Origin: Apricaphanius iberus
Taxonomy: Eukaryota > Chordata > Actinopteri > Cyprinodontiformes > Aphaniidae
Direction of reading: 5' to 3'
DNA: 64,000 bases
Assembly: GCA_028564705.1 (NCBI GenBank)
Contig: JAPXFQ010002669.1
Span: 1,736,001 to 1,800,000, forward strand
In this document: in pieces, positions 36,101 to 60,189 of the stretch
Numbering within the stretch: position 1 is the first letter of the stretch
Layout: each line of letters begins with the position of its first letter
Position numbers and translations under genes: made by a program
Notes under the pieces: model-generated
What the model was told of the DNA's origin: nothing
Database searches by the model: none
What the model saw: the letters and a program-made list of their open reading frames with translations, nothing else

Positions 36101-39100
36101 AATAGGTCTTTTTACAGTAGGTAAAGGGGTCTAATACAGGATGAGACTATTCAAGACTGAAAATAATTTGTCTCAGAACTCCAAGCTAGTATTGATGTCA
36201 CAATTAAGTTGGCAGAGTCAGAAAACATTTAGGGTTAGCCATTTGCAGCCATCTGACCCCCCCAATTTGGTTGTTTGGATTTGAACTCGGACCACTGTCA
36301 GACTCCAAGGCAAGAGAAAGAGTGATCTCACCTGTATCCAAAACAATTTCTTATATACTGGAATTTGGCTCCCTGACCTTGGTAGGCATCTCAAATACTC
36401 CCTCAAATGTGTATGAAAAATTACGCTACGTCCCACCACACCAACCCCCCACCCTGATTGACCCTGATTAAGCTCTCCAAGGCCGTCCTTTACATCACAG
36501 GCGACAGACTCTGGGATTGAACTGAAAGGAGTTTCATGGTCTCACATCACTGCACACCAGGGGTCGCGTTAAAGGAATATTCTCCGTATTTTACCGTTTT
36601 GGGTTTTTTTTCCAACGGTGACGGGAAAATCTGATTAGATTAATTTTCACAGCTCTCTCTAAACGCTTTACGTGATGCTCATATTTTTTTCCCCAACTCT
36701 ATGCACGGAGTCCAAGTAAATAAATTCCGTCCATTATTTATCCTGCTTCTCCTTGAAGGGTCGCGGGGGGATCTGGTGCATTTCTCCGGCGGTTATCGGG
36801 TGAGAGGCGCAGTGCCCCTTGGACAGGTCGCCAGTCCATCCATCCCAGTGCGCCTGGTTAGACGCGCTCCGCAAAGCCCGATGTGCGCCAGAGACAGGTG
36901 TGCAGTGCCTGCTGCTGCTTGCAGGTTTTCCCTGCGGTAGTTTACAGGTCAGGAAACGGCTGGTTCTGAGAGTCTTCGACTTATGGCTGCTACAATGGGA
37001 GAAAGGTTTCCTTAATGTTAAACTTTTTGTCTGAAGTGAATAACGTAATTGCAGTCTCCAGTGGAACAAAGCGCAAATTCTGCTTGCAGATCAACAGCTA
37101 TGATTACCCATGTGAGTAATCTATTCTGTCCGCGGGAAAAAATCAAAAACTGTCAATAACTTCTGCAACAATCCAACTATTAGATTACGAAAAAGAAAAA
37201 AAAAAAGTGAGCATTTTTGCTCGATGCTGTGGGGGAACCACATCAGTTATTCTAATAATAGTGCAAGTGTTTAATTTCACTTTTATGTGTGGTTCTCTGG
37301 TCAGGTTGCTTTGAATGAATACTACTTAACAGATTGAATACGTATCTACTCGCCAGATGATTGCTGGGCATAGGCAACCCCCCCTCCCCCAATTACAGTT
37401 TGTCGCATTAAAATTTGACGGATAAAAATAGACTTCGACTGGATTTTTTTGATACTGCCGGTCAAAATAACAGACGAAAACAATGTAACCTCTTCTGCAA
37501 ATATATATGCACACACTCAGGTAACAACCACAGACATGCACACGATCCTGGATTTCAACAAATTCGCTGTAGCCTTGGGACTCAACCCTAATCCTTGGAC
37601 AGCGGAATAGTGGGCGCACCGTCAGGCTGCGAACTGTTCTGTGTTTTTCCAGTATATGTATAGTTTGTTTCGATACATGTGCTTAATGTATCAAGGAGGG
37701 GTCATCACCACTGCTTTGCCTCCTGTGGGGGGCAAGTCTGAAATGTTTTTTTGGTTTTTTTATCGCACCTCTCAATTTACCTACCACCCAAAGTCTGTCT
37801 ATCCATCTACTGTGGCTTGCAAAAGTATTCGCCCCCCCCTTGAACTTTTCCACATTTTGTTACATTACAGCCACAAACATGAATCAATGTTATTAGGATT
37901 TCACAAGAAAGACCAATACAAAGTGGTGTACACGTGAGAAGTGGAACGAAAATCATACATGATTCTAAACATTTTTTACAAATAAATAACCGAAAAGTGG
38001 GGTGTGCATAATTATTCAGTCCCCTGAGTCAATACTTTGTAGAACCACCTTTGGCTGCAATTACATCTGCTAGTCTTTTACCGTATGTCTCTACCAGTTT
38101 TGGCACATCTAGAGACTGAAATTCTTGCCCTTTCTTCTTTGCAAAACAGCTCCAGCTCAGTCAGATTAGATGGACAGCATTTGTGAACAGCCGCTTTCAC
38201 AACTTGCCACAGATTTTCGATTTGATTTAGATCTGGACTTTGATTGGGCCATTCTAACACATGGATATATTTTGTTTTAAACCATTCCATTGTTGCCCTG
38301 GCTTTATGTTTAGGTAAGGTTAACCTTCGCCCCAGTCTCAAGTCTTTTTCAGACTCCCAAGAGGTTTTCTCCCAAGATTGCCCTGTATTTGGCTCCATCC
38401 ATCTTCCCATCAACTATGACCAGCTTCCTTTTCCCTGCTGAAGAGAAGCACCCCCAGAGCATGATGCTGCCACCACCATATTTGACAGTGGGGATGGTGT
38501 TTTCAGAGTGATGTGCATTGTTAGTTTTCCGCCACACATAGCGTTTTGCATTTTGGCCAAAAAGTTCCATTTACGTCTCATCTGACCAGAGCACCTTCTT
38601 CCACATGTTTGCTCTGTCCCCCACATGGCTTGTGGCAAACTGCAAACTGGACTTCTTATGGTTTTCTTTTAACAATGGCTTTCTTCTTGCCACTCTTCCA
38701 TAAGGGCCAACTTTGTGCAGTGCACGACTAATAGTTGTCCTATGGACAGATTCCCCCACCTGAGCTGTAGATCTCTGCAGCTCTTCCAGAGTCACCATGG
38801 GCTTCTTGGCTGCATTTCTGATCAGCGCTGTCCATGTTCGGCCTGCGAGTTTAGGTGGACGGTCTTGTCTTGGTAGGTGTACAGTTGTGCCATACTCCTT
38901 CCATTTCTGAATGATCGCTTGAACGTTGCTCCGTGGGATGTTCAAGGCTTGGAAAATCTTTTTGTAGCCTAAGCCTGCTTTAAATGTCTCAATAACTTTA
39001 TCCCTGACCTGTCTGGTGTGTTCTTTGGACTTCATGGTGTTGTTTCTCCCAAAATTCTCTTAGACAACCTCTGAGGCCGTCACAGCGCAGCTGTATTTGT

Positions 39101-42100
39101 ACTGACATTAGATTACACACAGGTGCTCTCTATTTAGTCATTTGCACTCATCAGGCAATGTCTTTGGGCAACTGAGTGCACTCAGACCAAAGGGGGCTGA
39201 ATAATTATGCACACCACACATTTCAGTTATTTATATGTAAAAAAAAATTAGAATCTGATTTTCGCTCCACTTCTCACGTGTACACCACTTTGTATTGGTC
39301 TTTCACGTGGAATTCCAGTAAAACTGATTCATGTTTGTGGCTGCAATGTGACAAAATGTGTACTTTTGCAAGCCACTCTATATATCTAGATGCTAATTGC
39401 TGTTTGGCAGTAGGAGCTAATTGTAGCATATTTCTCTTTATTTTGGGTATTCAAACACTGAAGAAACATTTTGACTAATTTTACAATAAGTTACTAAGTG
39501 TGTCACTCGTTTAATGAATAAAAAAACTCTTAAATGCTAATGAATCACTAGCACAGGCAACTTTTCAATTCGATATGGGCAACCATTACATACAATATCT
39601 TAGAGCTTGGTGACAAACTATTTCTCCCAGTCAGGAACTTCATGGAGCGTTCTAGAAACCAGAAGACTATTGGGTACAAAGAAAATTATTCAGATGGGGA
39701 GCAATGCCGTATAGAAGAGAAGAGCACAACTGTCCATAATTATTAATAGATTGTGTCACTAAAAAAAATCAGAAAGAAAAAAACGAGATTTGTAAAACTA
39801 AATGCGTAAAGATGTCTCTCACTAAATCTGTATTTATAACGTCTCTTGTCATACCCAACACTAAAAGCATTTTTAACCAAGAGACACACAAGCCATTTGG
39901 GCTAAATGCCTTGAAAAATATATGCTGAGGACACAATGAGAGGTGGTAGGAAAGCCCAAAACTTTCCAACTGCAAGACAACGAAATGATAAATGGAGTAA
40001 ATTTATATAGCACTTTCTAGTCATACTGACCACTCAAATCACTTCACCCTAGCAAATAATTCACCTAATTACCCTCACTAACATTTGTACATTTATACAC
40101 CTGATGCTTAGATCGTAAGGGGTTAAGTGCCTTGCTCAGGGGTAGATTGACATGCAACATCAAGAAGTTGAAATCAAATCTAGAGCTTAAAACTATGGGT
40201 GTCGCCCTAAAACAACATTTCCCCTGCATCCATCTTCTTCACTGGACAATTGACAGTATCCTGTAAACCTTGTTTTTGAGAGAGAACATTGAAACTGAGG
40301 ACGTTGTTAACAATACTTTCATTGTGTTTGATCACCGATTTATGCCACCAGTGCCACGAGGTCAGTGTTAAATCTGTAACTGATTACTACATCAGAGCGG
40401 TCTTTAGTTTAGGTATCCCATAGTTGCATCACCACACTCACCTGATTTATAGTAGGGCGCAGGAGCAGCCATCTGCACAACAGCCTCCAACCCTTTTGCC
40501 TCTGTTTTGGGTGGAGCCACAAGGTAAATGAGCCCGCCCCACAGGTTCCACACCTGTGTCATCTCAGAGGTGACAGGAAAGCGTACGTGGACACATGGAG
40601 CTCTCTTCAACACTTCTGCTTTCAGACGATCAGTTTGGCAGCCAATCTGAACCTGTGGGTAAAATGAAATACTTTGGAAGAAAGCTTTATTGCGTCCTTC
40701 AGGTAATCTCGTAAAAATAAAAAATAAACTAAAAAGCAAATAGTTCCAACTTGAATCTAGTTAGATGCAGTAAATCTTTCTAATTCCAGAAAATGTTTCT
40801 TTCTTGAGTTTTTTCCAGAGATCTCTTTGCAGTTGACGCGGATCACCAAGACAGTTCATTAGAGTGGAAAAAAAGCACAAACAAAGCAACCCTGCGGCAG
40901 TGTTGGGGGCAGATCTGTGGTTACGCTAAACAAGCTGTGGTGGTTACTGACAGAACCGTGGCTGGTTATTAGCATCAAGGGGCACCGAGGTTTAAGAAAA
41001 CTAAAAAATAATGATCAAAGCTGAATCTTTTAAAATGACCTACTGTTTAGCTTGCACTGGCTTTAAATGAATCTCACTACTTCAGACTGAGGTAAAACCT
41101 GATTCATGATTTTTGAAAATACCTTAAAACAACTTACGGTGAAAGAGGCTGATAGGTAAATTATTGTTTCAATTACATAAAACATGTTAATGCTATCAAA
41201 TTTGCTGGTGTTCGCTTTCTCTGTAATCATTTAATTTAATAACATTTTTCAGTGTAAAGGTGTAGTTTTAATTGTATATGCAATTACTTGATGAGAAACT
41301 TTTTGTTCTTACAATGAGAAGGGTCTTATACGATAAGAATCCCATATCAGCCCATGCAGGTATGTGTATAAATCATCCAAAATGCTGAAACAATCATGAG
41401 ATGTTGTCTAACATTACCTGCCATCCCTTTTCTGCAATCTCTTTTGGGACGGACACGTAAGTCTTCATACCAGGAGAAAGGTAGAGACCTGTGCTGATCC
41501 ACTCCTCTCCTCCTGATGAACACACACAAACAGGAAAGCTGAAACACATACTTATAATATTAGTCATTTGTATTTTTATTTTATTTTTTACAATAAAGAG
41601 ACCTGCTGTCTTGACGTCTATCTTGATCCTGTGATTGTGGATAACAGGCAACAGTGGATTGTTCCTGATAAGATAAGGCAGGAGGGCATCCGGATCTGGG
41701 CAAACCTTATAAACCTCTGCGCCAATGTTGAGAAGCAGGTGGTCTTTGGGACTTTTGACAGGACATTTCTCGCTCACCTGGTCAGTGGAAATATGAAAAA
41801 ATTAGAGGTTACTGCATAATACCGTTTACCTTTGGGTATGTGCTGTAAGTAACTTAGAAGTTTTGGTTCAAGTAAAAAATCCACCACATAATTTCTGAGT
41901 CGTTAAAAAAAATATACTCCCAAAAACACATCTTCTTATGCGCTCACCTGTGGCAGGCCGGACTTTTTTAGGATGTCTGTGAGCGTCGCCACGACCTGAG
42001 AGTAGTGGCAGGAGTCATGAGCCTTCATGTTCAAGTAGGTGTTGCAGTCGCTGCCAAGCTTTTTGAGGAGGTCCTCATCGTGTTTGCTGAGTTTTTCCTG

Positions 42101-42855
42101 CACTGTCACATGCTTAGCAAACTGGTGCAAAAGGTGCCGGAAGTGGTAGGAATCTTTGATGGCCTTGCAGGGATCAGGGGCCGGGAATGAGCCTGCTTTA
42201 ATGGTTGACTTCAAAAGGCTCAGTCCCATTTGGTTCAGGAGTTTGTTCCCTGAAAGACATCCAACAGATGAGAAAAACTCAGGGCAACACAGAGACAGAT
42301 GAATAGCAACACATGGTTTTTAGGACTGTGAGTGGAAATTTAGAGTCTAGTCTTATTAAGAATCACCGTAATGACATGACTTTTTTTTTATTAATAAGCA
42401 ATGTTTAACTTCTTGCAATATTTAAAGAAAACACAACTTTAACACAACTACTTGTAAAGATTTTTAGATATGTCATATTTCAGAGTAGTTGGCTTAATCA
42501 GTAATCAGAGGATTGTAGGTTCAATGCACAAATTTACATGTACACCTTTTACATTTATTTATACTGTCATACTCAGTTATACCTTTCTTTCAATCTAAGT
42601 ATACTATTTTTGAAACTGCACATTGTTTTTCTTATGTTGCTAAAATTACTGTGATACTCTGGGTCCTGCCGACCCGCCCTCTCTTTCTCTCTCTGGGTCC
42701 TGCCGACCCGCCTTCTCCTTCTCTCTCTGGGTCCTGCCGAACCGCCTTCTCCTTCTCTCTCTGGGTCCTGCCGGCCCGCCTTCTCTTTCTCTCTCTGGGT
42801 CCTGCCCACCCGCCTTCTCTTTCTCTCTCTGGGTCTTGCCGACCCACCCTCTCTT

Positions 42856-42887
<32 letters not shown>

Positions 42888-45712
42888 CGGGTCAAGCCGA
42901 CCCGCCCTCTCTTTCTCTCTCTCTCTCTCTCTCTGGGTCCTGCTGACCCACCCCTCTTAACCCCTCCTCCTTTCTTTTGCAGCATCCACCATTCGCAGCA
43001 TCCTCGTTCCGCGCTCTCGTTCATTCCTGTACCAAACTTCTAACATCTCTCTTCTAGGTCCCGTCTGTGGGGGTCCTGAGCAGGCTCGGAAAGACTATTT
43101 TCCTGAAGACTGCGCCCCCATACTGAGTCTTCCTCCGTGTCTCCGACAATATCTCTCCCCAGACCTTTTGATCATTCACGCCTTCAATAAACCGTTAAAA
43201 TTCAGAATTTGTAGCATTGTTCTTGCTTGTGAATAGTTAATTCCATCCGTAGCATGGTCCTAGCTAGTGAAACATAAATCTAATAGAAAATACATGTACC
43301 TAACTTTTGAAGTTGATCAGGGTATTTCTTGTCTCAGATGGTTCAGCCCTACATACCGGGATGGACCCTTCGGTCAGCAGACCACTGCCTCTTGCAGGTC
43401 CCAGGGGTTTCGGGTGAGGACATGTGGAGTATGTACATTCTCGCACTGTGCGCCTCATCTCTGGATCCAGCTTCCTCTGGCAGTGAGGATGGCCCCCTCT
43501 CTTTCTGTTTTTAAATCACACCTGAAGGCTCATTTTTATTCCTTGGCTTTTAATTTGGCCTAGTCTGCTATGTCCCTGTTTTATTTTAATATTTCTTTTG
43601 AGTGTTTGGTTCTATATGTTTTTAACACTGCACAGCACTTTAGTCGGCCTCGGCTGTGTAGAAATGTGCTTTATAAATAAATTGGTATGGTATGCTATTT
43701 CAGTGTCAGAGTTTCCGAGTTTCCAAAACAATCATTCAACTACATCTTTATGATATTTTCTTGGTTTTGGAGAGGCATATTATTACATCCTACTATAACA
43801 AACATAAACATCTTGGGTTTTAAATTAGACTAAGATTAATCTTTGTGGAAATTAAACACTCCAGGAGGATCTGAGGCGAATCTGAGGTGATTGTGGAGAA
43901 AGGCATCTTCTGAACCGTTTAATAACCACAAGATCTTCCCATTGTTTGTCTAATGTTTTTGGCACTGCTAATTTGTTTGAAATTAAGATTTTTACTTTCA
44001 TTCATGTATCATCCTGAAGTGGGGTATTCATTTTAAGGCTTTTCACAAATGTTTCCAGGGCTGCCAATACATGTGACAGCTGCCGTAAATGCAGACCCAT
44101 CGGAAATGCATGCTTGAAGCATTTTCAGGTTTATTACCTCCGTGATCTGTCAGTGGATTTTTTCCACGCTGCTTCTGTGCCCAGTTCCAGACCTGTCCAC
44201 CCATCAGCAGACCTCCTCCCTCTGCCACAAAGCTCTGGATCTCTTCCCAGTTCTCTTTAGGGTTTGATGAAGTCACAAACACACTCAGGTCTTTCTTTAA
44301 GCCTGTTTTTTCCATTTTTAGACCTGAGTCAGTAGCTATCTTATACCCATGTTTCAGTGCTACTCCAACAACGCCGCTGCGGCCTTCATCCAACCAGTGA
44401 AGGGCATTCTTCCAAAATGGAGCATTTGCCTGGGTTATATTTAGGGGTTGAAAGGGAAAGTAAAGAATTAACCTAGGTGTTTTGATAAACTTTGAAAGAT
44501 TTTAAACATGTTTCTGGCGGACTTTACCTCAGCGCTTAGAACTCCTTCATGACCAGCAACGATTACCCGGCCTTGGCCATAGTAGGCTGCGGCCAGGAAT
44601 GCCGGTCCACCTGCTGCTGTACCAATCGGGAATGCTAGCGGGCCATGGACCAGAACCTCTGAAGCTAGTGAACCATTTGGAATGGCAAGCTCCGAAACGT
44701 CGTGGAGTAAGAACTGCAAGTCGTCCTCAAAATCTTTTCCAACTCTGCATTTGAAAAGTCAAGCAAACTTTTGGTGAATACTAAACCTACTGTGGGCTAC
44801 ATAACACTTTCTTTCTCTGAGATTTGAGAGTTTAAAAAACTTTGAATACAATAGCTTAGTCTAAATTTAATTACTAATATTTTGTCTATTTATTCCTCCC
44901 GAATGTCTAAAAACTTAAAAAGTAAACTAAAAAACTAAAAAAGTTAGGTGCTACTGAATGTGTAAAACACATTAATAAAAGAAAAATATTTGGATCTGAT
45001 CTTTTAGACTCAAGATAAAAATGTTTTTTAAAGCGGAAAATAGAAGAAATAGAGGATATGCTCACACTACAGCCATCCAGGAGGATGGGATCTGTGGGTA
45101 GACTGGAAGGTGTTCCACCTCACCCGGATTCTTGGAGAAGTAGATCCCTGCAACCCCAGACACCTTGTTCCCATCAAAATGATGCAATGTGTTCTCCTTA
45201 GGGTGATCTGCAGCCCAGCTCCATGCCTGCCCAGCTATCAGCACCCCTCCTCCAGCTTTTAAAAAGGCCACCAAGTCTTTTGGGTCAGCACCGACGCTGT
45301 ATGCGTCCGTCACGTACACACCAGACTGTAGACCGCTACTGAAGCCTCCCACCACTTCTACTTGGAAGGTGGACCTGCTGAGGTTGTCGCTGACCGCCTT
45401 CACGTTGTTGTGAATGGCTACAGAGGGGCTGCCTGATCCGTCACCCCGCAGCCAGATCAGGGCGTTCTCCACCAGAGCAGGAAAGGCCGTCAGGTAGCCC
45501 TCGTGACCCATGACAACAATCCTCCCACTACCATACAGAGATGCAGCCATCAGGACCTGACCCTTGCTGTTCATGGCTAAGGGAAAGGCGTGGTCTCCGA
45601 TCAGCAACAGGTCGCTGGGGACATAGGGGCCACGGAGGTCCAGCTCCCTCAGGCCTTTCGTTAGAGATAAGTAGGCCGCCTCGTGCTGGTTTTGGATGGT
45701 CGGGTGAGACAT
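33114..45712 (-). CDS. tcaf: TRPM8 channel-associated factor-like protein, copy B (complete), M60-like peptidase family
   Basis: Eleven coding exons: 45712-45066, 44744-44528, 44429-44138, 42249-41948, 41777-41603, 41512-41418, 40652-40442, 35971-35735, 35639-35416, 35289-35176, 33347-33114. All have GT-AG junctions and sum to 2,748 nt (915 codons plus stop), close to mammalian TCAF1 (about 920). The N-terminus has two TCAF modules ([11 protein letters not shown] and [11 protein letters not shown] with GGG-type blocks). The middle contains [17 protein letters not shown]. The C-terminal M60-like domain shows [48 protein letters not shown] and the zinc motif HELGH (residues 760-764) with Glu779 downstream as third ligand. 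Mammalian TCAFs act on TRPM8 at the plasma membrane; peptidase activity is unproven. No signal peptide is visible. The last exon ends ...PAWTDHPMV. Introns hold a Tc1 copy, a hAT copy and a minisatellite. Confidence 0.93.
33945..35117. mobile_element. hAT-like element, 1.17 kb, with a transposase N-terminal remnant
   Basis: Termini TAGGGGTGTCA and TGACACCCCTA; flanks ATTCTACT (33,937-33,944) and ATTCTCCT (35,118-35,125), 7 of 8 matching. Minus-strand frame 34,935-34,660 starts [16 protein letters not shown] and has [12 protein letters not shown] and [11 protein letters not shown], which looks like a decayed BED-finger start of a hAT transposase. It lies in the last intron of TCAF-B. Confidence 0.7.
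35972..37809. other. TCAF-B intron 7, distal part
   Basis: No coding sequence recognised. A GC-richer patch at 36,720-36,850 carries the AGGTCGCCAGTCCATCCATC core of the dispersed repeat family. The rest is unclassified. Confidence 0.45.
37810..39378 (-). mobile_element. Tc1-like transposon, 1.57 kb, near-complete ends, defective
   Basis: Inverted termini GTGGCTTGCAAAAGTA at both ends (left from 37,812; right as complement ending at 39,378), with further matches such as GCCACAAACATGAATCA in both subterminal regions, and TA on each side (37,808-37,809; 39,379-39,380). Inserted in TCAF-B intron 7. Confidence 0.9.
38078..39035 (-). pseudogene. Tc1-like transposase, inactivated
   Basis: From ATG 39035 ([20 protein letters not shown]) the paired helix-turn-helix domain and RHxxRPPK-type linker are intact to LWSDET. 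There a TAA (38,571-38,573) interrupts the frame. The frame reopens with [15 protein letters not shown] up to GENLLGV, then a frameshift follows. The block [16 protein letters not shown] lacks the expected segment with the second catalytic aspartate. [11 protein letters not shown] keeps the third acidic residue. Nonsense, frameshift and loss of a catalytic residue make it dead. Confidence 0.9.
39985..40180. repeat. Dispersed '...TTTATATAGCACTTTCT...' repeat
   Basis: TAAATTTATATAGCACTTTC with AAGTGCCTTGCTCAGGGGT downstream; a teleost dispersed repeat. Related copies are at 51,240-51,310 and 60,560-60,700. Confidence 0.5.
42657..42960. repeat. 34-bp minisatellite in TCAF-B intron 3
   Basis: About eight imperfect units of 34 bp, GGGTCCTGCCGACCCGCC followed by CTCTCTTTCTCTCTCT; the later units expand the CT part. 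Both strands stay open for about 130 codons purely because of the repeat. Confidence 0.9.
43262..43690 (+). mobile_element. LINE 3' end (L2/Rex1-like), 5' truncated
   Basis: The degraded C-terminus of a LINE ORF2 ([14 protein letters not shown], then a block ending ...[14 protein letters not shown] at about 43,508-43,552) is followed by a 3' UTR and the tail GTGCTTTATAAATAAATTGG. It lies in TCAF-B intron 3. Confidence 0.65.
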
Positions 45713-45786
45713 GGTGTGATCTAGTTGTACGAGGAAAATCGGTGAAGAAAATGAAGTGCCGGATAATTTTCAGAGATGCCTTCAGT

Positions 45787-45840
45787 TCAATGTGTCAGCA
45801 TCAAGTTTAACAGCTGCTCTTCGGTGGATGATTGCCGCAT
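45787..45840 (-). promoter_or_regulatory. Upstream ORF in the 5' leader of TCAF copy B
   Basis: The same 17-codon uORF as in copy A (MRQSSTEEQLLNLMLTH). It lies in the exon that starts at acceptor 45844; an untranslated exon upstream ends at donor GTATGTGT (45999/45998). Confidence 0.5.
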
Positions 45841-45999
45841 CAGGCTGCCAGAGATACAAGAAGAAACAAGATTAAAATATAAAACAATACTCATGGAGCT
45901 TGTGAAAATTAAGGTAAAACACAAATATGTCAGCCTACAAAGATATATATGAAAATATAAAAAAAGGAAATATTTAGTTTGTTTCAGAATACACATACC

Positions 46000-46962
46000 T
46001 GAAAGCTAAATGTGTATTCCTCCTTAGACAGGTGCTTCACTAACCTGTAGCAGTGAGCACACAACGTTAAAAAAAAAGCAGGAGGTGATTATCTGTAGGA
46101 AAGGAAACAATAAAAGAGGAGGAACACCAGAAAGGACAACCCAGAGACAGGCTGGATGGAAATTAACAGCAGTGTGTCAACATTCCTAATATGTGACTAT
46201 CCCTCTGTTGGCACACCCTGATCAAGATATCAAGTAAAACCTGCGTATCTTGTGGGATTTAACATGTACTCAAGGTTAATGATAATACAGAAAGCTTGAC
46301 TAGTAAAAAAAAACACTTTCATTCTTTCTTACATTTTATAATTTATTTAGTACTGTACTAAAGTAACATTCTGTCATTTGGGAAAACACATACAACATAT
46401 GTTATTAAAAAACACAAATCAACTAAGATATTTGGCAGCACTGTTTTATTTATTTATTTTTATTTTATTTCTCGCCTGCTTCTGCAAAGGTACATATTTC
46501 CATCTGGCTAGGTGGAGGAAAAAGCATAGACACACCCGAGGAGTCTTCAGCTCATTTAAACTTTGAAAATGCCCTCGTTTAACACCAATAAGGACCATAA
46601 TTCAAAATACGCCATTTTTACACGAATTAAATACGACAGAAAAGAGATAAATATTACTAAAACTTATATCACGTTTTTGCGGAACCGTAGGACGTGACGA
46701 ACCTTTCTTACACGAGCCTATTTGCAGACGTACCGCATGTACGGCGTTTTCAACCAAACAAGACACATTTTTTTGCAGATAAACGGCCCGAAGCGGGGGA
46801 AATATGTTCTAAAGTTAATATTCTTAGCCACCTCACACATTGTGACAGACCTAGCAACTCCAACATGAGTAGACGTTAAAAAAGGGGGAGAAAAAATCGT
46901 CCTGTGTTTGCTGCCTTTGTTTTTGCAATAGTTGGTAAAAGTAGCTAAAAGCGGCTGTACGA
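46000..46962. promoter_or_regulatory. Divergent intergenic/promoter region between TCAF-B and pnkp
   Basis: TCAF-B (minus) and pnkp (plus) start 1.25 kb apart, head to head. The stretch near 46,680-46,960 is richer in CpG than its surroundings and must contain the pnkp leader. Blocks at 46,511-46,537 and 46,709-46,719 also occur upstream of TCAF-A. No TATA box was identified with confidence. Confidence 0.45.
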
Positions 46963-58767
<11,805 letters not shown>

Positions 58768-59078
58768 TGGGACTCCGGCTGCTTATTCTGACCACGAAAA
58801 AGCACAGATGACTCCTCATGGAAAATCTGCGCATATCAGAGCTGCTGCTGGTAGCCAGTTTGCTGGGTTAGCCCACTGACGGTCCGTGCAGAAACATGTG
58901 CAGCAAGCCATTGAAATGACTAAGTTAAGCAGCAGAGATCAGTCATGTATTTACATAATGAAGCATTTCAGCACAAAATCTTGGAGATGTTTGTGTTGAG
59001 TTTAGAGAACAAATAGTTAGAAATTAAGAATCTTTTTTTACTTCCATTGCTCCATATTTCACTGGTACCAAACTGGAC

Positions 59079-59183
59079 AATAAAGGCTGCAAACTGCCTG
59101 ATGTTTGGATTATGTTTAGATCAGTATCGTGCTGAAATGTTCTGAATATGTTCTGCTTTAAATCAATACTCAATCAGAATAAA
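59079..59183 (+). terminator. Candidate poly(A) signals of pnkp
   Basis: AATAAA at 59,079-59,084 and again at 59,178-59,183, 0.31 and 0.41 kb after the pnkp stop. Confidence 0.6.
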
Positions 59184-59235
59184 GTTTACAGTTTTATTTT
59201 TAACTATTTCGTTGTTTTTTTGTTTCACGTGTGTT

Positions 59236-59241
59236 TTTATT
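59236..59241 (-). terminator. Candidate poly(A) signal of the factor B-like gene
   Basis: TTTATT on the plus strand (AATAAA on the minus strand), about 145 nt beyond the stop codon at 59,384. The two convergent genes thus leave about 50 bp between their predicted signals. Confidence 0.5.
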
Positions 59242-59383
59242 AAACTTTTTTCAACTGATCTGTATTTTTTTCCTTTGACGATGATCTGCTCAATGTTAGA
59301 AACTACATTACATCAGCTGTTCATCAGAATGACTTGACAGGGCCCACTCTGTGCAGACTGGTCCTGGATCTGCTCCCTAGCTC

Positions 59384-60188
59384 TTAGGAAAGGAACTGGA
59401 TTTCGTTCCCCAAGTTCTGTTTCAGCCACGGGATCATCCTGAAGAGGTCGATGTGAAAGTCTCGAGCCTCGGGAGGAGGCCTGCTGCTGCCGCCCGGCCT
59501 CTCACACACATTTACGGTGCCCCAGCTCAGCACTCCCACCTAAACATGAAAACAGAAGATATTTTTTATTTTTTTTATTTTTTTTTTATTTCACTTATTC
59601 AAGTTCTGTACTGGAGGAAAAAGTTTGCCGGAGTCAAATTCCTTGTATGTGACATACTTGGCCAATAAACTGATAAACTAAACTGAAACTGAAAAAACTG
59701 TTTGGTTCGGAACCCTAAATCCTAAAATGGGAGGGAAGAGAATTCAGACCTGAAAGAAACGCTTCCTTTTCTGCAGAAACAGGGATCCACCAGAGTCACC
59801 TATAACAACAGAGATGTGTAGCTGTTACATGCCTCCTGTAGTGATCTCTTTGTTATTTTTGAAGTGAAAGAGTTCAGACCTTTGCAGCTGATGCCATCCT
59901 GGTATCCTTCAGTACCTCCAGTGCAGAGGAAATTTTCAGGAACGTATTCTCCTAAGGTTAGATCCGTGGGCTGAGTTAATGTCTGCATGGCCCTTTCCAC
60001 ACAGGCAGGCCTCTGCAGAGAGAGAACACAGCAACACTTTAATGCACTAGGAGTATTTCCATCTGATTTTATGGTGACGGACAAGAAAGCTCTCACCTGA
60101 TTCTTCAGGTGGATATGAGTTCGTTTACGTTGCGTCTTCTTATGAATGAAGAAAGCAGGCGTCTGCGTGTGTGCAAGGAGTTCATCCC
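59384..60188 (-). CDS. cfb: Complement factor B/C2-like serine protease (3' four exons only)
   Basis: Factor B/C2 supplies the trypsin-like catalytic subunit of complement C3/C5 convertases in plasma. Exons: 60188-60097, 60012-59880, 59799-59750, 59540-59384; all junctions GT-AG and in frame, about 144 codons. The protein ends with [20 protein letters not shown], in which the Cys and GDSGG motifs follow; the active-site Ser is in GDSGGSLFL, then [19 protein letters not shown] and the ending [20 protein letters not shown]...QFLS. FLCTGG, GDSGG, KR.RF.QVGV.SWG..(D/N)VC and ARDFHI(N/D)LF are hallmarks of factor B/C2 rather than of ordinary trypsins. The His and Asp of the triad and the CCP and VWA domains would be in upstream exons, which I could not find up to 64,000. 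Factor B and C2 cannot be told apart from this part. Exon-level calls are secure. Confidence 0.88.
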
Positions 60189-60189
60189 C

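Noticed and set aside
42474..42530. Possible tRNA gene or tRNA-derived SINE head near AGGATTGTAGGTTCAATG
   Set aside because: Only a B-box-like stretch is visible; no A box with proper spacing and no acceptor stem.
42632..43043. 130-codon ORFs on both strands rich in Arg/Glu or Ser/Leu
   Set aside because: Both are products of the 34-bp minisatellite, whose period and composition avoid stops; no domain.
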